This document shows, piece after piece, positions 1 through 8,628 of a DNA stretch of 54,655 bases; within the stretch, counting starts at the first letter, position 1, and every line of letters begins with the position of its first letter. The position numbers and the translations under genes are program-made. The notes under the pieces were generated by a model. It was not told where the DNA came from, ran no database searches, and worked only from the letters and a program-made list of their open reading frames with translations. The stretch is from Pseudomonas sp. QTF5 (lineage in GTDB: Bacteria; Pseudomonadota; Gammaproteobacteria; Pseudomonadales; Pseudomonadaceae), in the NCBI RefSeq assembly GCF_000512695.2, contig NZ_AZRW02000044.1, forward strand, positions 1 to 54,655. Reading direction: 5' to 3'.

Positions 1-13
1 CCAAACACGCATC

Positions 14-63
14 AAAAACAGTATTGCAGAAAAGGGGGTAACCATAGATGTGGGAGCGGGCTT
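14..63. repeat. Left copy of a 50-base terminal inverted repeat
   Basis: Bases 14-63 are the exact reverse complement of 54606-54655, the last bases of the window. The outer 36 bases are not REP sequence; the inner part runs into the first arm of a REPIN. The match breaks at base 64 (A against G), inside the REP arm. It may be a dispersed repeat, an inversion junction, or an assembly effect at a contig end; the sequence alone cannot decide. Confidence 0.85.
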
Positions 64-136
64 ACTCGCGAAGGCGCAGGCATATCTTGCATCAATATGA
101 CTGACAGACCGCTTTCGCGAGCAAGCCCGCTCCCAC
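50..136. repeat. REPIN (inverted pair of REP arms)
   Basis: Two REP arms face each other: GTGGGAGCGGGCTTACTCGC at the left and its near-complement ending CCCGCTCCCAC at the right, about 87 bp in total. The left arm carries a G-to-A change (CTTACTC) that the right arm does not compensate. It lies downstream of the cupin gene. Confidence 0.9.
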
Positions 137-191
137 ATTGGATCTTCAGTGATCACAAGAGTAATTAAGACAGTTGCTCCCACGGATGCGG

Positions 192-710
192 CTACTCACC
201 ATCCCAATAATCCACGCCATCGGCTTGCCTGGCGACGGCGACGAAGCCCGAAGCATTGCCTTGGGCATCGACCTTGAAGTCGTCCATCACCACGTACTTA
301 CCGGAATCCGGGTATTCGCAAATATCCGGCGATTGCTGGCTGCTGACTGCCAGATAGCGCAATTCGCCGTTGCTGGTGTTGATGATCTGGTGCGCGGCTT
401 CAGGACCGCCCGCCGGGCAGGCGATCACGTCACCGGCGCGGATCGCAAAGCGTTCGGCGCCAAGGCGAACCTCCCCTTCCCCGGCCACGATGTAGAACAT
501 CTCTTCATTGACCCGATGGCTATGAAAAGGACTGCCGCGCATGCCGGGCTCCAGGGCGTACAACCGATAACCCAGCTTTTGCGCGCCCAATTGCCGGCCG
601 ATGCGGGCAAAGCGTTGTTGGTAGCGGCCGGCAGCATCTCCAGTGGGAGCAAAATCTTCGGGCAGCGGTAAAAGTTCGGCCTGATCCAGGTTGAGAATGG
701 CGGGATGCAT
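192..710 (-). CDS. Cupin-domain protein
   Basis: 172-residue protein. A cupin signature is visible in the middle: HSHRVNEEMFYIVAGEGE supplies the HxH...E metal ligands, and AGDVIACPAG matches the second cupin motif. The family binds a divalent metal in a small beta-barrel and covers isomerases, dioxygenases and sugar-binding proteins, so the substrate cannot be named. The start at 710 (MHPAIL) is chosen because GAGG lies just upstream; the reading frame stays open to 1121 but only through REP sequence, so the longer start is rejected. It is cytoplasmic, with no signal peptide, and is followed by a REPIN. Confidence 0.8.
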   Translation of the reverse strand: MHPAILNLDQAELLPLPEDFAPTGDAAGRYQQRFARIGRQLGAQKLGYRLYALEPGMRGSPFHSHRVNEEMFYIVAGEGEVRLGAERFAIRAGDVIACPAGGPEAAHQIINTSNGELRYLAVSSQQSPDICEYPDSGKYVVMDDFKVDAQGNASGFVAVARQADGVDYWDGE

Positions 711-824
711 GAAAACCTCGGTCACGGTGGCTGGAGAGCAAGTCTGCGCTTGCTGGTGGCCAGTATAGGCGGGGATATTCGCGGGCAAGTGAATGGGGAT
801 TGGCAGGAGACCGGGTCGCGGCAA

Positions 825-994
825 TCGCGAGCAGGCTCGCTCCCACAGGTTCAGCGTTGATCCTCGGGCGGCGATCCGCCAGTCGCATTGATGCAGGATG
901 TGCCTGCGCCTTCGCGAGCAAGCCCGCTCCCACAGGTGACCAAGTTGATTCAGACTAATGCGGTCAAGTGTGGGAGCGGGCTTGCTCGCGAAAG
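825..994. repeat. Cluster of three REP arms
   Basis: Three arms lie in a row: two ending GCTCCCAC (825-846 with the variant AGGCTCGC, and 911-933) and one starting GTGGGAGCGG (970-994). This is not a standard REPIN; the last two arms are tail-to-tail. It fills the gap between the cupin gene and the shikimate dehydrogenase-like gene, which are both on the minus strand. Confidence 0.85.
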
Positions 995-1026
995 GGCCGG
1001 GACATCCAACGAATATTTGGGAATGA

Positions 1027-1845
1027 TCAGCCCCGGGCAAACGCCACGGCCTTCTGGAACTGCTCATCGGTCGGCCGTACGCCGGTGTACAGCACGAACT
1101 GTTCCAGCGCCTGGATGGCAATCACTTCCAGCCCGGTAATCACTCGTTTGCCTTCAGCACGACCGCGCACGATCAACGGTGTTTCCGAGGGGATCGCTAC
1201 TACATCGAAGACAGTTTCGGCCGCAGCGATAGCTTCAGGCTCGAACGCCAATTGATCGGCCTCCGGCCCGCCGGTCATGCCGATGGGCGTGACGTTGATC
1301 AGCATCTGCGGGCGCTGGCTCCCCAGTTTTGCCTGCCATGAATAACCCAACGATTCAGCCAAGGCACGCCCGGCACGCTCGTTCCGGGCCATGATCAGGC
1401 CGTTTTTGTAGCCACCATCGCGCAAGGCACTGGCCACAGCCTTGGCCATGCCGCCGCTGCCGCGCAGCGCAAAGGTCGAATCCTTGGGAACCTGATGGGT
1501 GTCGAGCAACTGGGCGATGGCGATGTAGTCGGTGTTATAGGCTTTGAGATGACCATTGGTGTTGACGATAGTATTGATCGATTGAATGGCTTCAGCCGAT
1601 GCATCCAGCTCATCAACCAACGCGATACAGGCTTCCTTGAATGGCATCGACACGCCGCAACCCCGAATGCCCAAGGCGCGTATGCCACCCACGGCGCCCG
1701 GCAAGTCCTGGCTGCTGAAGGCTTTGTAGTAGAAATTCAGACCCAGTTGTTCGTACAGATGGTTGTGAAATCGCAGGCCGAAATTGCCGGGGCGCCCCGA
1801 GAGCGACATGCACAGTTGAGTGTCTCTGTTGGGGTTCATCTGCAT
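1027..1845 (-). CDS. Shikimate dehydrogenase-like protein (AroE/SDH-L family)
   Basis: 272 residues. The N-terminal substrate domain begins with the family motif MSLSGRPGNFG; MPFKEA holds the catalytic Lys and NTDY the catalytic Asp. The Rossmann half starts at LRGSGGMAKAV, a GxGGxxxA dinucleotide-binding loop. The LRGSGG loop resembles the SDH-L subgroup (Haemophilus HI0607 type) more than biosynthetic AroE, so an accessory role in quinate or shikimate metabolism is more likely than the essential chorismate step; this is inference. The start at 1845 is fixed by AAGGAG seven bases upstream. It is monocistronic, ahead of a REP cluster. The opposite gene at 2086 is divergent. Confidence 0.82.
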   Translation of the reverse strand: MQMNPNRDTQLCMSLSGRPGNFGLRFHNHLYEQLGLNFYYKAFSSQDLPGAVGGIRALGIRGCGVSMPFKEACIALVDELDASAEAIQSINTIVNTNGHLKAYNTDYIAIAQLLDTHQVPKDSTFALRGSGGMAKAVASALRDGGYKNGLIMARNERAGRALAESLGYSWQAKLGSQRPQMLINVTPIGMTGGPEADQLAFEPEAIAAAETVFDVVAIPSETPLIVRGRAEGKRVITGLEVIAIQALEQFVLYTGVRPTDEQFQKAVAFARG

Positions 1846-2085
1846 TGGAATCTCCTTCAATTGCACTTTCAGATGGACGGGATTAGCCATTCCACCGGAT
1901 TCTGATCGATCATAAAGGCCTGTCTGCACCGGGCACACAGCCGTAAAGAAGCCGGTACAGACCTTACACAAAATTTACCCAACGGCTGTGCTGATTTTCA
2001 AAAAAAAGCTGTCTTAGAAGTATCCCCGCGACAACTTGTGTCTATTGCAGACGCGAGCGCCGGGTCGAAGAACCGAGGAACTATC

Positions 2086-2451
2086 ATGATCCGTAAAATC
2101 CCCACAGTAGCCTTGCTGATCGGTGCTCTCGCTATCGCAGGGCAGGCAGAAGCAGGTGGTCGTGGCTGGGAAGGTCCGGCTGTGTTTGGTGCGATCGTCG
2201 GCTCGGCAATCATCGGCTCAGCAATTATCGGCCGTGACCGGCCAGTGTACGTAGAGCAACCGGTATACGTTCAGCCACAACCGGTGTACGTGCAGCCACC
2301 TCCTGTTTATTACCAACCGGCGCCCGTGTACGTACAACAACCGATGTACTACCGCCCGGCACCGATCTATTACGGTCCGCCACGCGGGTATGGTCCACCG
2401 CGCGGCTATTACGGCCCTCCCCATGGTTATTATCGTGGCGACCGCTGGTAA
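2086..2451 (+). CDS. Exported Pro/Tyr-rich repeat protein
   Basis: 121 residues. A signal peptide (MIRKIPTVALLIGALAIAG, then QAEA) is followed by a short glycine/isoleucine stretch resembling a glycine-zipper (AVFGAIVGSAIIGSAIIG). The rest is low-complexity: repeats of PVYV-Q-P type and then YGPPRGY-type units rich in Pro, Tyr, Gln and Gly. The start at 2086 has GAGGA seven bases upstream; an in-frame ATG at 2038 lacks a signal peptide start. It probably sits in the periplasm or outer membrane and may be disordered; the function is unknown. A strong terminator follows immediately. Confidence 0.8.
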   Translation: MIRKIPTVALLIGALAIAGQAEAGGRGWEGPAVFGAIVGSAIIGSAIIGRDRPVYVEQPVYVQPQPVYVQPPPVYYQPAPVYVQQPMYYRPAPIYYGPPRGYGPPRGYYGPPHGYYRGDRW

Positions 2452-2460
2452 CTCTCATCA

Positions 2461-2492
2461 GGCCCCGCTTTAACAGCGGGGCCTTTTTTTTT
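2461..2492 (+). terminator. Rho-independent terminator
   Basis: GGCCCCGCT pairs with AGCGGGGCC around a short TTAAC loop, followed by nine T residues. It ends the transcript of the Pro/Tyr-rich protein. Confidence 0.92.
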
Positions 2493-2644
2493 GACCACCG
2501 GCTGGACGAAGTCTGAATAAATCTCGTCAAGGTCGCTGTCGGGACAGTACCGGCAGGTAAAGTTGGTCATATTTATGTCATGTCCGGTCCGCAAGCTTGG
2601 ATCTGTCCGTAAACAACAGGTTGATAAAAACAAGGACGACCTTC

Positions 2645-2839
2645 ATGCCCACACAAAACCCGCATCGCATTGTCGGCTTGTGCACTTCCGGCAAGGTGTA
2701 CAACGCACTGACCGAACTCAAACACCTGGAAGGTCATCGCAGCGCAAAATTTCTTTCGCTGCTGGCAGAAAACCTGGTGCGCAAAGGCCTGCTCAATGAA
2801 CAGGAAGTGGTGCATATGCTCGATCAAGTGGTGGATTGA
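2645..2839 (+). CDS. Small conserved hypothetical protein
   Basis: 64 residues starting MPTQNPHRIVGL; an AAGGAC element lies about eight bases upstream of 2645. It is soluble, helical in appearance (YNALTELKHLEGHRSAKFLS, then LLAENLVRKG) and acidic at the C-terminus. There is no recognised domain. The codon pattern is typical of the surrounding genes, so I consider it real. It stands alone between a terminator and the next small gene. Confidence 0.6.
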   Translation: MPTQNPHRIVGLCTSGKVYNALTELKHLEGHRSAKFLSLLAENLVRKGLLNEQEVVHMLDQVVD

Positions 2840-2939
2840 CCGCAGGACTCATTGGCGTCAATGACGACTATCGAAAGCGTTGATTGTCCGTTCAAGCGTC
2901 CGATCCGTAAGGTAGCTCCATAGATTAATGGAGGTACTT

Positions 2940-3122
2940 ATGACTCAAGTCCAGATCATGTCTGTTATCGGCAGCGCCGTTCCCGCAACGCTCAGAGCGC
3001 GGGGGTTGCTCGCCTGTTGGTATCTGGTGCAGGACGGCGAACCGATCAGCGGCCCGCTCACTTCGCTTCCCGCCGCCCAGGCCTTGTCGCAACGTATCGG
3101 TTCAGGCCAGCTCAGTGCTTAA
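2940..3122 (+). CDS. Small hypothetical protein
   Basis: 60 residues (MTQVQIMSVIG...). Two in-frame ATGs exist, at 2928 and 2940; the first lies inside the sequence ATGGAGGTACTT, whose GGAGG is the ribosome binding site for the second, so 2940 is the start. The sequence includes WYLVQDGEPISGPLTSLPAA, which resembles a short domain that reads an input-parameter phrase, but no family is recognised. Its stop codon overlaps the stop of the convergent permease gene by four bases. Confidence 0.6.
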   Translation: MTQVQIMSVIGSAVPATLRARGLLACWYLVQDGEPISGPLTSLPAAQALSQRIGSGQLSA

Positions 3123-4180
3123 GGCAGCTGAACCCGTGGATTGGAATCGATGTAAATGGCCCAGCTCGACACGAACAACGCGGCGATCAACGGCCCGATG
3201 ACAAAACCGTTAATACCGAAAAGCGCCAGGCCGCCCAGAGTCGAGATAAGGATCAAGTAGTCGGGCATTTTGGTGTCCTTGCCCACCAGGATCGGTCGCA
3301 GGACGTTGTCCACCAGGCCGATCACGAACACCCCGAACAAAGTGAGCACCGTGCCCTGCCAGATCGCGCCGCTGAACAGGAAATACACCGCCACCGGCAT
3401 CCAGACAATCCCCGCTCCCACCAACGGCAACAGCGACAGAAACGCCATCAACACCGCCCAGAGCAGCACGCTCGGGATGTCCAGAAACCAGAAAATAAAA
3501 CCACCCAATACCCCTTGCGTGATCGCCACCACCACATTGCCCTTCACCGTGGCCCGCACCACGCGATTGAACTTGAGTTGCAAGCGACGCTTCTGGTTAT
3601 CTTCCAGCGGTATCGCCGCGCGCACTTTGCGCGCCAGTTCGGACCCGTCCCGCAGGAAGAAAAACAGTAGGTACAGCATGACGAAAAAGCCCACTACGAA
3701 TTCGAAAGTACCCTGACCAAAACTGAATGCCTTGGTTGCGACCATCTGGCTGCCTTGCATCGTGCTCTTGATGATTTTCTCCCGAAGCCCGCTCAGCTCG
3801 CCCATGCCGAAACGATCGAGCAAGTTCTGAACGTACGGCGGCAGGCTTTGCTTGAACTGCGCCACATACCCGGCGATGTCCAGTTCACCGCTTTCGATCC
3901 TGTTGTATAGCGCCGCGCCCTCCTGAACCAGCAAGGTACTGATGGTGATCACCGGCAAAATCGCGATCAGCACACAGAGAATCAAGGTGCACAGGGCCGT
4001 CAGGTTGCGTGGCCAGCCGAACCTCAGCTGCAACTGATGCTGCAAGGGCGCAAACAGAATGCCGAGGATAACCGCCCAGAACACCGCGCCATAAAACGGC
4101 AGCAGAATCCAGATGAAGGCGATGCTGACAAGCGTCAGCAAGACCATCAGCGATCTGTTTTGCAGTTTCGTTTCGTTCAT
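3119..4180 (-). CDS. AI-2E family transporter (PerM/YdiK type)
   Basis: 353-residue polytopic inner-membrane protein. Two hydrophobic helices lie at the N-terminus (about 11-45), one near 60-85, and a block of four to five between 160 and 340. The central soluble part (about 90-155) and the conserved tail with DNVLRPILVGK and IGPLIAALFVS are typical of the AI-2E exporter family. Members have been linked to autoinducer-2 export or Na+/H+ exchange; the substrate here is unknown. It is a single gene, convergent with the small gene before it and divergent from trhP. Confidence 0.85.
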   Translation of the reverse strand: MNETKLQNRSLMVLLTLVSIAFIWILLPFYGAVFWAVILGILFAPLQHQLQLRFGWPRNLTALCTLILCVLIAILPVITISTLLVQEGAALYNRIESGELDIAGYVAQFKQSLPPYVQNLLDRFGMGELSGLREKIIKSTMQGSQMVATKAFSFGQGTFEFVVGFFVMLYLLFFFLRDGSELARKVRAAIPLEDNQKRRLQLKFNRVVRATVKGNVVVAITQGVLGGFIFWFLDIPSVLLWAVLMAFLSLLPLVGAGIVWMPVAVYFLFSGAIWQGTVLTLFGVFVIGLVDNVLRPILVGKDTKMPDYLILISTLGGLALFGINGFVIGPLIAALFVSSWAIYIDSNPRVQLP

Positions 4181-4339
4181 GTCCGATCCATGTCAGCGCA
4201 GGCCTTGATGCTTAGTCCGCCACGATTCGCGCGAGTGCCATCTGTTTGTTCATCAAGCATAGATCCAGATCAACGAACCCCGCGGGTAAGTGGATTACCC
4301 TTGCCGGCTTTTGCGATCGACACTGCCATGACCTGCGCC

Positions 4340-5665
4340 ATGACGCTTATACCCCCGGAACTGCTCGCCCCTGCCGGCACCCTGAAAAACATGCGTTATG
4401 CCTTCGCCTACGGCGCCGACGCGGTATACGCCGGCCAGCCGCGCTACAGCCTGCGAGTGCGTAACAACGAATTCGACCATGCCAACCTCGCGCTCGGCAT
4501 CGCCGAGGCCCAGACTCAGGGCAAGCGCTTCTATGTGGTGGTGAACATCGCCCCGCACAACGCCAAGCTCAAAACATTCTTGAAGGACCTGGAACCGGTG
4601 ATCGCCATGGCGCCGGACGCACTGATCATGTCCGATCCCGGCCTGATCATGCTGGTACGTCGGCACTTCCCGCAGATGCCGATCCACCTGTCGGTGCAGG
4701 CCAATACGGTGAACTGGGCCAGCGTCGAGTTCTGGCAGCAACAGGGCTTGAGCCGGATCATCCTGTCCCGTGAACTGTCGCTGGAAGAGATTGCGGACAT
4801 CCGCCAGCACGTCCCGGCGATGGAGCTTGAAGTGTTCGTCCATGGCGCGTTGTGCATGGCCTATTCCGGGCGCTGCTTGTTGTCGGGTTACATGAACAAG
4901 CGCGACGCCAATCAGGGCAGCTGCACCAACGCCTGTCGCTGGAAATACTCGGCGACACCGGCCAGCGAAAATCAGCTCGGCGAAATCGTTCAGCAGTTCC
5001 GGCCCGAACCGACCCTGGGCATCGGCGCGCCGACCGATCAAGTGTTCCTGCTGCAAGAAGCCAATCGCCCTGACGAACTGATGCCGGCATTCGAGGATGA
5101 ACACGGCACCTACATCATGAACGCCAAGGACCTGCGCGCCGTTCAGCACGTCGAGCGCCTGACGCAGATGGGCGTGCATTCACTGAAAATCGAAGGCCGG
5201 ACCAAATCGCATTTCTATTGCGCGCGCACCACCCAGGTGTATCGCCGCGCGATCGATGATGCGGTGGCTGGCCGGGCGTTTGATCGCAGCTTGATGACCG
5301 ATCTGGAATCCCTGGCTCAGCGTGGCTACACCGAAGGTTTTCTGCGGCGGCATGTGCATGACGAATACCAGAACTACCAGAACGGCAGCTCGGTTTCAGA
5401 ACGCCAACAGTTCGTGGGCGAGTTGACCGGCGAACGCCGGGATCGGCTGGCCGAGGTGCGGGTGAAGAATCGCTTTGGTCTGGGCGATCACATGGAACTG
5501 ATGACGCCCGAGGGTAATTTCCACTTCGATTTGCATCAGCTGCAGAACGTCAAAGGCGAAGCGATTGAAGTGGCGCCGGGGGATGGGCACACGGTGTATT
5601 TGCCGATACCGGACGCGGTGGATTTGCGCTTTGGGTTGTTGATGCGGGATGTGGGCGCGAGTTGA
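4340..5665 (+). CDS. trhP: Peptidase U32-family tRNA uridine-34 hydroxylase TrhP (YegQ)
   Basis: 441 residues, close to E. coli TrhP over its whole length. Recognisable blocks: ELLAPAGTLKNMRYAFAYGA at the N-terminus, IMSDPGLIMLVR, HLSVQAN, and the cysteine cluster C172, C179, C195, C199 (in LCMAYSGRC and GSCTNACRW), which binds an iron-sulfur cluster. TrhP uses prephenate to hydroxylate U34 of tRNA, the first step toward cmo5U, with CmoB and CmoA acting later. The start is uncertain: ATG at 4340 matches the family N-terminus, and ATG at 4328 would add four residues. Neither has a clear ribosome site. It is monocistronic and ends before a REPIN. Confidence 0.9.
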   Translation: MTLIPPELLAPAGTLKNMRYAFAYGADAVYAGQPRYSLRVRNNEFDHANLALGIAEAQTQGKRFYVVVNIAPHNAKLKTFLKDLEPVIAMAPDALIMSDPGLIMLVRRHFPQMPIHLSVQANTVNWASVEFWQQQGLSRIILSRELSLEEIADIRQHVPAMELEVFVHGALCMAYSGRCLLSGYMNKRDANQGSCTNACRWKYSATPASENQLGEIVQQFRPEPTLGIGAPTDQVFLLQEANRPDELMPAFEDEHGTYIMNAKDLRAVQHVERLTQMGVHSLKIEGRTKSHFYCARTTQVYRRAIDDAVAGRAFDRSLMTDLESLAQRGYTEGFLRRHVHDEYQNYQNGSSVSERQQFVGELTGERRDRLAEVRVKNRFGLGDHMELMTPEGNFHFDLHQLQNVKGEAIEVAPGDGHTVYLPIPDAVDLRFGLLMRDVGAS

Positions 5666-5693
5666 AAATCATCAAAGGCAAGGCATAAAACCG

Positions 5694-5796
5694 GTGGGAG
5701 CGGGCTTGCTCGCGAAGGCGATGTATCAGGCGACATCAATGTTGATTGTGCCGCCGTCTTCGCGAGCAAGTCGAATCGTCGCACCGCCGCTCCCAC
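5694..5796. repeat. REPIN, 103-bp asymmetric form
   Basis: The left arm is the standard GTGGGAGCGGGCTTGCTCGC. The right arm is expanded by 15 bases: between CGAGCAAG and CGCTCCCAC lies an extra TCGAATCGTCGCACCGC segment in place of CCCG. It separates trhP from the convergent small acidic gene. Confidence 0.85.
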
Positions 5797-5845
5797 ATGG
5801 ATTGCGCTTAACTGACCAGCATTAGACGCATCGGCCGGGTTCCGT

Positions 5846-6082
5846 TTATCGCCTGTCGTCGGACAATGGCGTTTCTTCATTCGGCGCTGGAATGTCATCG
5901 TCATCCTCCAGGGCCGGGTCTCTCCAGTCTTCAGGACGATCAACGTCCGTATCGGCCGGGTCTCGCGAAGGGTCCATGCCGGGTGGTGCGTCATGATCCA
6001 TCGATGGATCGTCCATATCGGGAATGGGTCTGACAGGGTCGTTATCGGAAGTTCCACCTTGAAGGATCGGATCGTTAGCCAT
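5846..6082 (-). CDS. Small acidic, Pro/Asp-rich hypothetical protein
   Basis: 78 residues starting MANDPILQGG, with GTGAGGTGC as ribosome site just before 6082. Nearly all residues are Asp, Pro, Glu, Arg or Ser, so it is probably intrinsically disordered and cytoplasmic. No domain is recognised. It is placed between two REPINs and convergent with trhP. Confidence 0.6.
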   Translation of the reverse strand: MANDPILQGGTSDNDPVRPIPDMDDPSMDHDAPPGMDPSRDPADTDVDRPEDWRDPALEDDDDIPAPNEETPLSDDRR

Positions 6083-6270
6083 GACGCACCTCACTGATGA
6101 GGTCCAGAAAATCTGGGCCGTACAGGTTGGAAACGAGCCTGCAAACGGGGTGCTATCGAGGAGACCAATGGCGGCTACCGATTAGCCGAAAAGCGGTCGC
6201 GATGTAGGTCAGGTGCAACCACACGGCCGTGTCTGGTGCGGTAGCGATCCTGAAAACACCGCAATCCCCT

Positions 6271-6374
6271 GTAGGAGCGAGCGGTGCGGCGATCCGACTT
6301 GCCCGCGAAGACGGCGGTACAGTCAATATTGATGTCGCCTGACACACCGCTTTCGCGAGCAAGCCCGCTCCTAC
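6271..6374. repeat. REPIN, asymmetric form with GTAGGAG/CTCCTAC ends
   Basis: The left arm is the expanded version (GCGGTGCGGCGATCCGAC inside). Both ends carry the same substitution, GTAGGAGC at the left and GCTCCTAC at the right, so base pairing is preserved. It fills most of the 323-bp gap 6083-6405, in which I see no gene. Confidence 0.85.
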
Positions 6375-6405
6375 AATTGATACAAGCCCCCCACAGGGTT
6401 TTGTA

Positions 6406-7278
6406 TTAAAGCGAAGCTTGCAGCAACCAGTCCTTGAACGCGGCCATCGCTGACGTTACAGGGCGCGACTGCAAGCGGGTCAGCCAGTAGCTGCCCGTGG
6501 TGATCCCGATGGCGAACGGTTGCTCGATTGCGCCCGCAGCCAGTTGCCGGGAGAACATCAAGGGCGGTGCCAATGCTACGCCCGCCCCTTGCAACGCGGC
6601 TTCCATCATCGCCAGCGAGGAATCGAAGACGATGCTTCTCGGCGGTGCCGCATGGGTTGAGAGCCCGGTCGCCTGAAACCACTCCGGCCACTCATCCGTG
6701 CGATAGGAGCGCAACAGCGTTTGCTGCAACAGATCGGCCGGTGTGTGCAATTGCCGCGCAATCTCGGGAACGCAGAGCACCGACAGCGGCGCCTCGATCA
6801 ACCGCACCGCTTCGATCCCATGCCACGCCCCCGCACCAAATCGAATCGCGTAATCCAGGCCTTCGGCAGCCACGTCCACCCGGTTGTTATTGGTCGACAG
6901 GCGCAAATCGATGAACGGATGTTTCGTCTGAAAATCCGCCAGCCGCGGCAACAGCCAGCCGACCGCAAACGTCCCCACCGCCCCTACCGTCAATACCTCG
7001 CGAAAATGCCCGCCCTCGAACCGCTCCAGGGTCTCGGCAATCCGGTCGAAGGATTCGCGCAACACCGGCAGCAGGGTTTCACCTTCGCTGGTCAGCATCA
7101 GGCCTCGGGGCAGGCGCTTGAACAAGGTCACGCTAAGCTGGGCTTCAAGGCTTTTGACCTGATGACTCACCGCTGCCTGCGTGACACACAACTCCACCGC
7201 CGCCCGAGTGAAACTCAGATGGCGTGCCGAGGCCTCGAAAGCGCGTAGCGCATTCAGGGGTAATTGCGGTCGGATCAT
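6406..7278 (-). CDS. ampR: LysR-family regulator, AmpR type
   Basis: 290 residues. The N-terminal helix-turn-helix block (LPLNALRAFEASARHLSFTR and VTQAAVSHQVKSLE) is almost the AmpR/GcvA signature. The effector domain follows from about residue 90. The start is placed at MIRPQLPL (7278), as in AmpR proteins. It is divergently transcribed from a class C beta-lactamase 160 bp away, the classic ampR-ampC arrangement. There AmpR represses or activates ampC in response to muropeptides from cell-wall recycling. A palindrome between the genes is a candidate binding site. A GcvA-like regulator of other genes cannot be fully excluded. Confidence 0.82.
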   Translation of the reverse strand: MIRPQLPLNALRAFEASARHLSFTRAAVELCVTQAAVSHQVKSLEAQLSVTLFKRLPRGLMLTSEGETLLPVLRESFDRIAETLERFEGGHFREVLTVGAVGTFAVGWLLPRLADFQTKHPFIDLRLSTNNNRVDVAAEGLDYAIRFGAGAWHGIEAVRLIEAPLSVLCVPEIARQLHTPADLLQQTLLRSYRTDEWPEWFQATGLSTHAAPPRSIVFDSSLAMMEAALQGAGVALAPPLMFSRQLAAGAIEQPFAIGITTGSYWLTRLQSRPVTSAMAAFKDWLLQASL

Positions 7279-7321
7279 GCCCACTCCCAAATTTTTCTAA
7301 TGGCTCGTGCAAGATATCGTC

Positions 7322-7342
7322 GTTTGTCGGCGCTCGACAAAC
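7322..7342. promoter_or_regulatory. Candidate AmpR operator
   Basis: GTTTGTCG and CGACAAAC form a perfect 8-base inverted repeat around GCGCT in the ampR-ampC intergenic region. LysR proteins bind interrupted dyads of about this size, so it is the best operator candidate; binding is inferred. Confidence 0.5.
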
Positions 7343-7438
7343 TGCATAAATTTGGCTCGCCCAGCAACGGACCGGCTTGAAAAACCGCTCGGAGTGTAGC
7401 GGTTAACACAACAGATACTCATGGAAAGTGACTCAATC

Positions 7439-8593
7439 ATGCCTAAAAAAAATCAGAGAAAACTTGTGTCTTACAGCGCTTTCGCACTTCTGCTCGGCGT
7501 CAGTCACAGCTTTGCTGACGACCGCATCGAAGCCATCGTCAAGGCCGCCGTTGAACCGGTGATGCAGCAACAGCAGATCTCCGGTGTCGCGGTCGCGATT
7601 ACCGTCAATGGCAAACCGCATTACTTTAACTACGGCGTGGCCTCGAAAGAAAACGGCAAAGCTGTTACCGAAGACACCCTGTTCGAGATCGGTTCGGTGA
7701 GCAAAACCTTCACCGCCACCCTCGCCGCCTACGCGCAGGCAACAGGCAAACTGGCCCTGTCGGACAACGCCAGTCAGGTTCTACCGACATTACGTGGCAG
7801 CGCGTTCGACAACATTAGTGTGCTGCAACTGGGCACCTACACCGCCGGCGGCCTGCCGCTGCAGTTCCCCGGTGATGCTGACCATCAGGACAAGATGCTC
7901 GGTTATTTCAAGCAATGGAAACCGACCTACGCCGCCGGCACTCATCGCCAATATTCAAACCCCAGCCTGGGGCTATTCGGCTATCTGGCAGCCCACAGCA
8001 TGGGGGCGCCGTTCGATGCGCTGATGGAAAAAACCTTGCTGCCGAAACTCGGCCTCAAGCACAGCTACCTCAAGGTGCCGCAGGACCAGATGGCGCTTTA
8101 CGCCCAGGGTTACAACAAGGACGACAAGCCTGTGCGGGTCGGGCCGGGTGCATTGGATTCCGAAGCGTATGGCGTGAAAACCAGTGCCTCGGAACTGCTT
8201 CGATATGTTGAAGCGAACATGAATCCGACTTCGCTGGAAAAGCCCCTGCAGCAAGCCATCGCCACCACACATACCGGTTACTACACCGTCGGCGAGATGA
8301 CTCAAGGATTGGGTTGGGAGTTCTACAACTATCCGGTAACGCTCGACACATTGCTGGCGGGTAATTCGTCACAGATGGCGATGGAGGCCCATGAAGTCCA
8401 ACCGCTGAACCCGCCGCAACCGCCACACGACACGGTGCTGATCAACAAAACCGGCTCAACCAGCGGCTTTGGCGCCTACGTCGCCTTTATCCCGGCGAAG
8501 AACATCGGCATCGTGATCCTGGCCAACAAAAACTACCCGAACGCAGAGCGAGTCAAAATTGCTCACAACATATTGGGTGCTCTGACTGAATGA
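7439..8593 (+). CDS. ampC: Class C beta-lactamase
   Basis: 384-residue precursor. The signal peptide ends about SHSFA-DD (residue 26). The three active-site motifs of class C enzymes are intact: SVSK (Ser86, Lys89), YSN (Tyr172) and KTG (Lys337) in NKTGSTSGFGAYV. The length fits AmpC. It is a periplasmic serine enzyme that hydrolyses cephalosporins. The start at 7439 gives a compact signal sequence; ATG at 7421 is an alternative with no better ribosome site. It is divergent from the AmpR-type regulator, so inducible expression is likely. It is followed by a GTGGCGAGG-type repeat and a terminator. Confidence 0.93.
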   Translation: MPKKNQRKLVSYSAFALLLGVSHSFADDRIEAIVKAAVEPVMQQQQISGVAVAITVNGKPHYFNYGVASKENGKAVTEDTLFEIGSVSKTFTATLAAYAQATGKLALSDNASQVLPTLRGSAFDNISVLQLGTYTAGGLPLQFPGDADHQDKMLGYFKQWKPTYAAGTHRQYSNPSLGLFGYLAAHSMGAPFDALMEKTLLPKLGLKHSYLKVPQDQMALYAQGYNKDDKPVRVGPGALDSEAYGVKTSASELLRYVEANMNPTSLEKPLQQAIATTHTGYYTVGEMTQGLGWEFYNYPVTLDTLLAGNSSQMAMEAHEVQPLNPPQPPHDTVLINKTGSTSGFGAYVAFIPAKNIGIVILANKNYPNAERVKIAHNILGALTE

Positions 8594-8628
8594 TTCCGGC
8601 AACCCGTTAAGACGGGCAACCGCGCACC

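Noticed and set aside
520..1121. Long open frames through 711-1121 on the minus strand upstream of the cupin gene
   Set aside because: They are built of REP arms and have no ribosome site or family; the cupin start at 710 with GAGG explains the gene.
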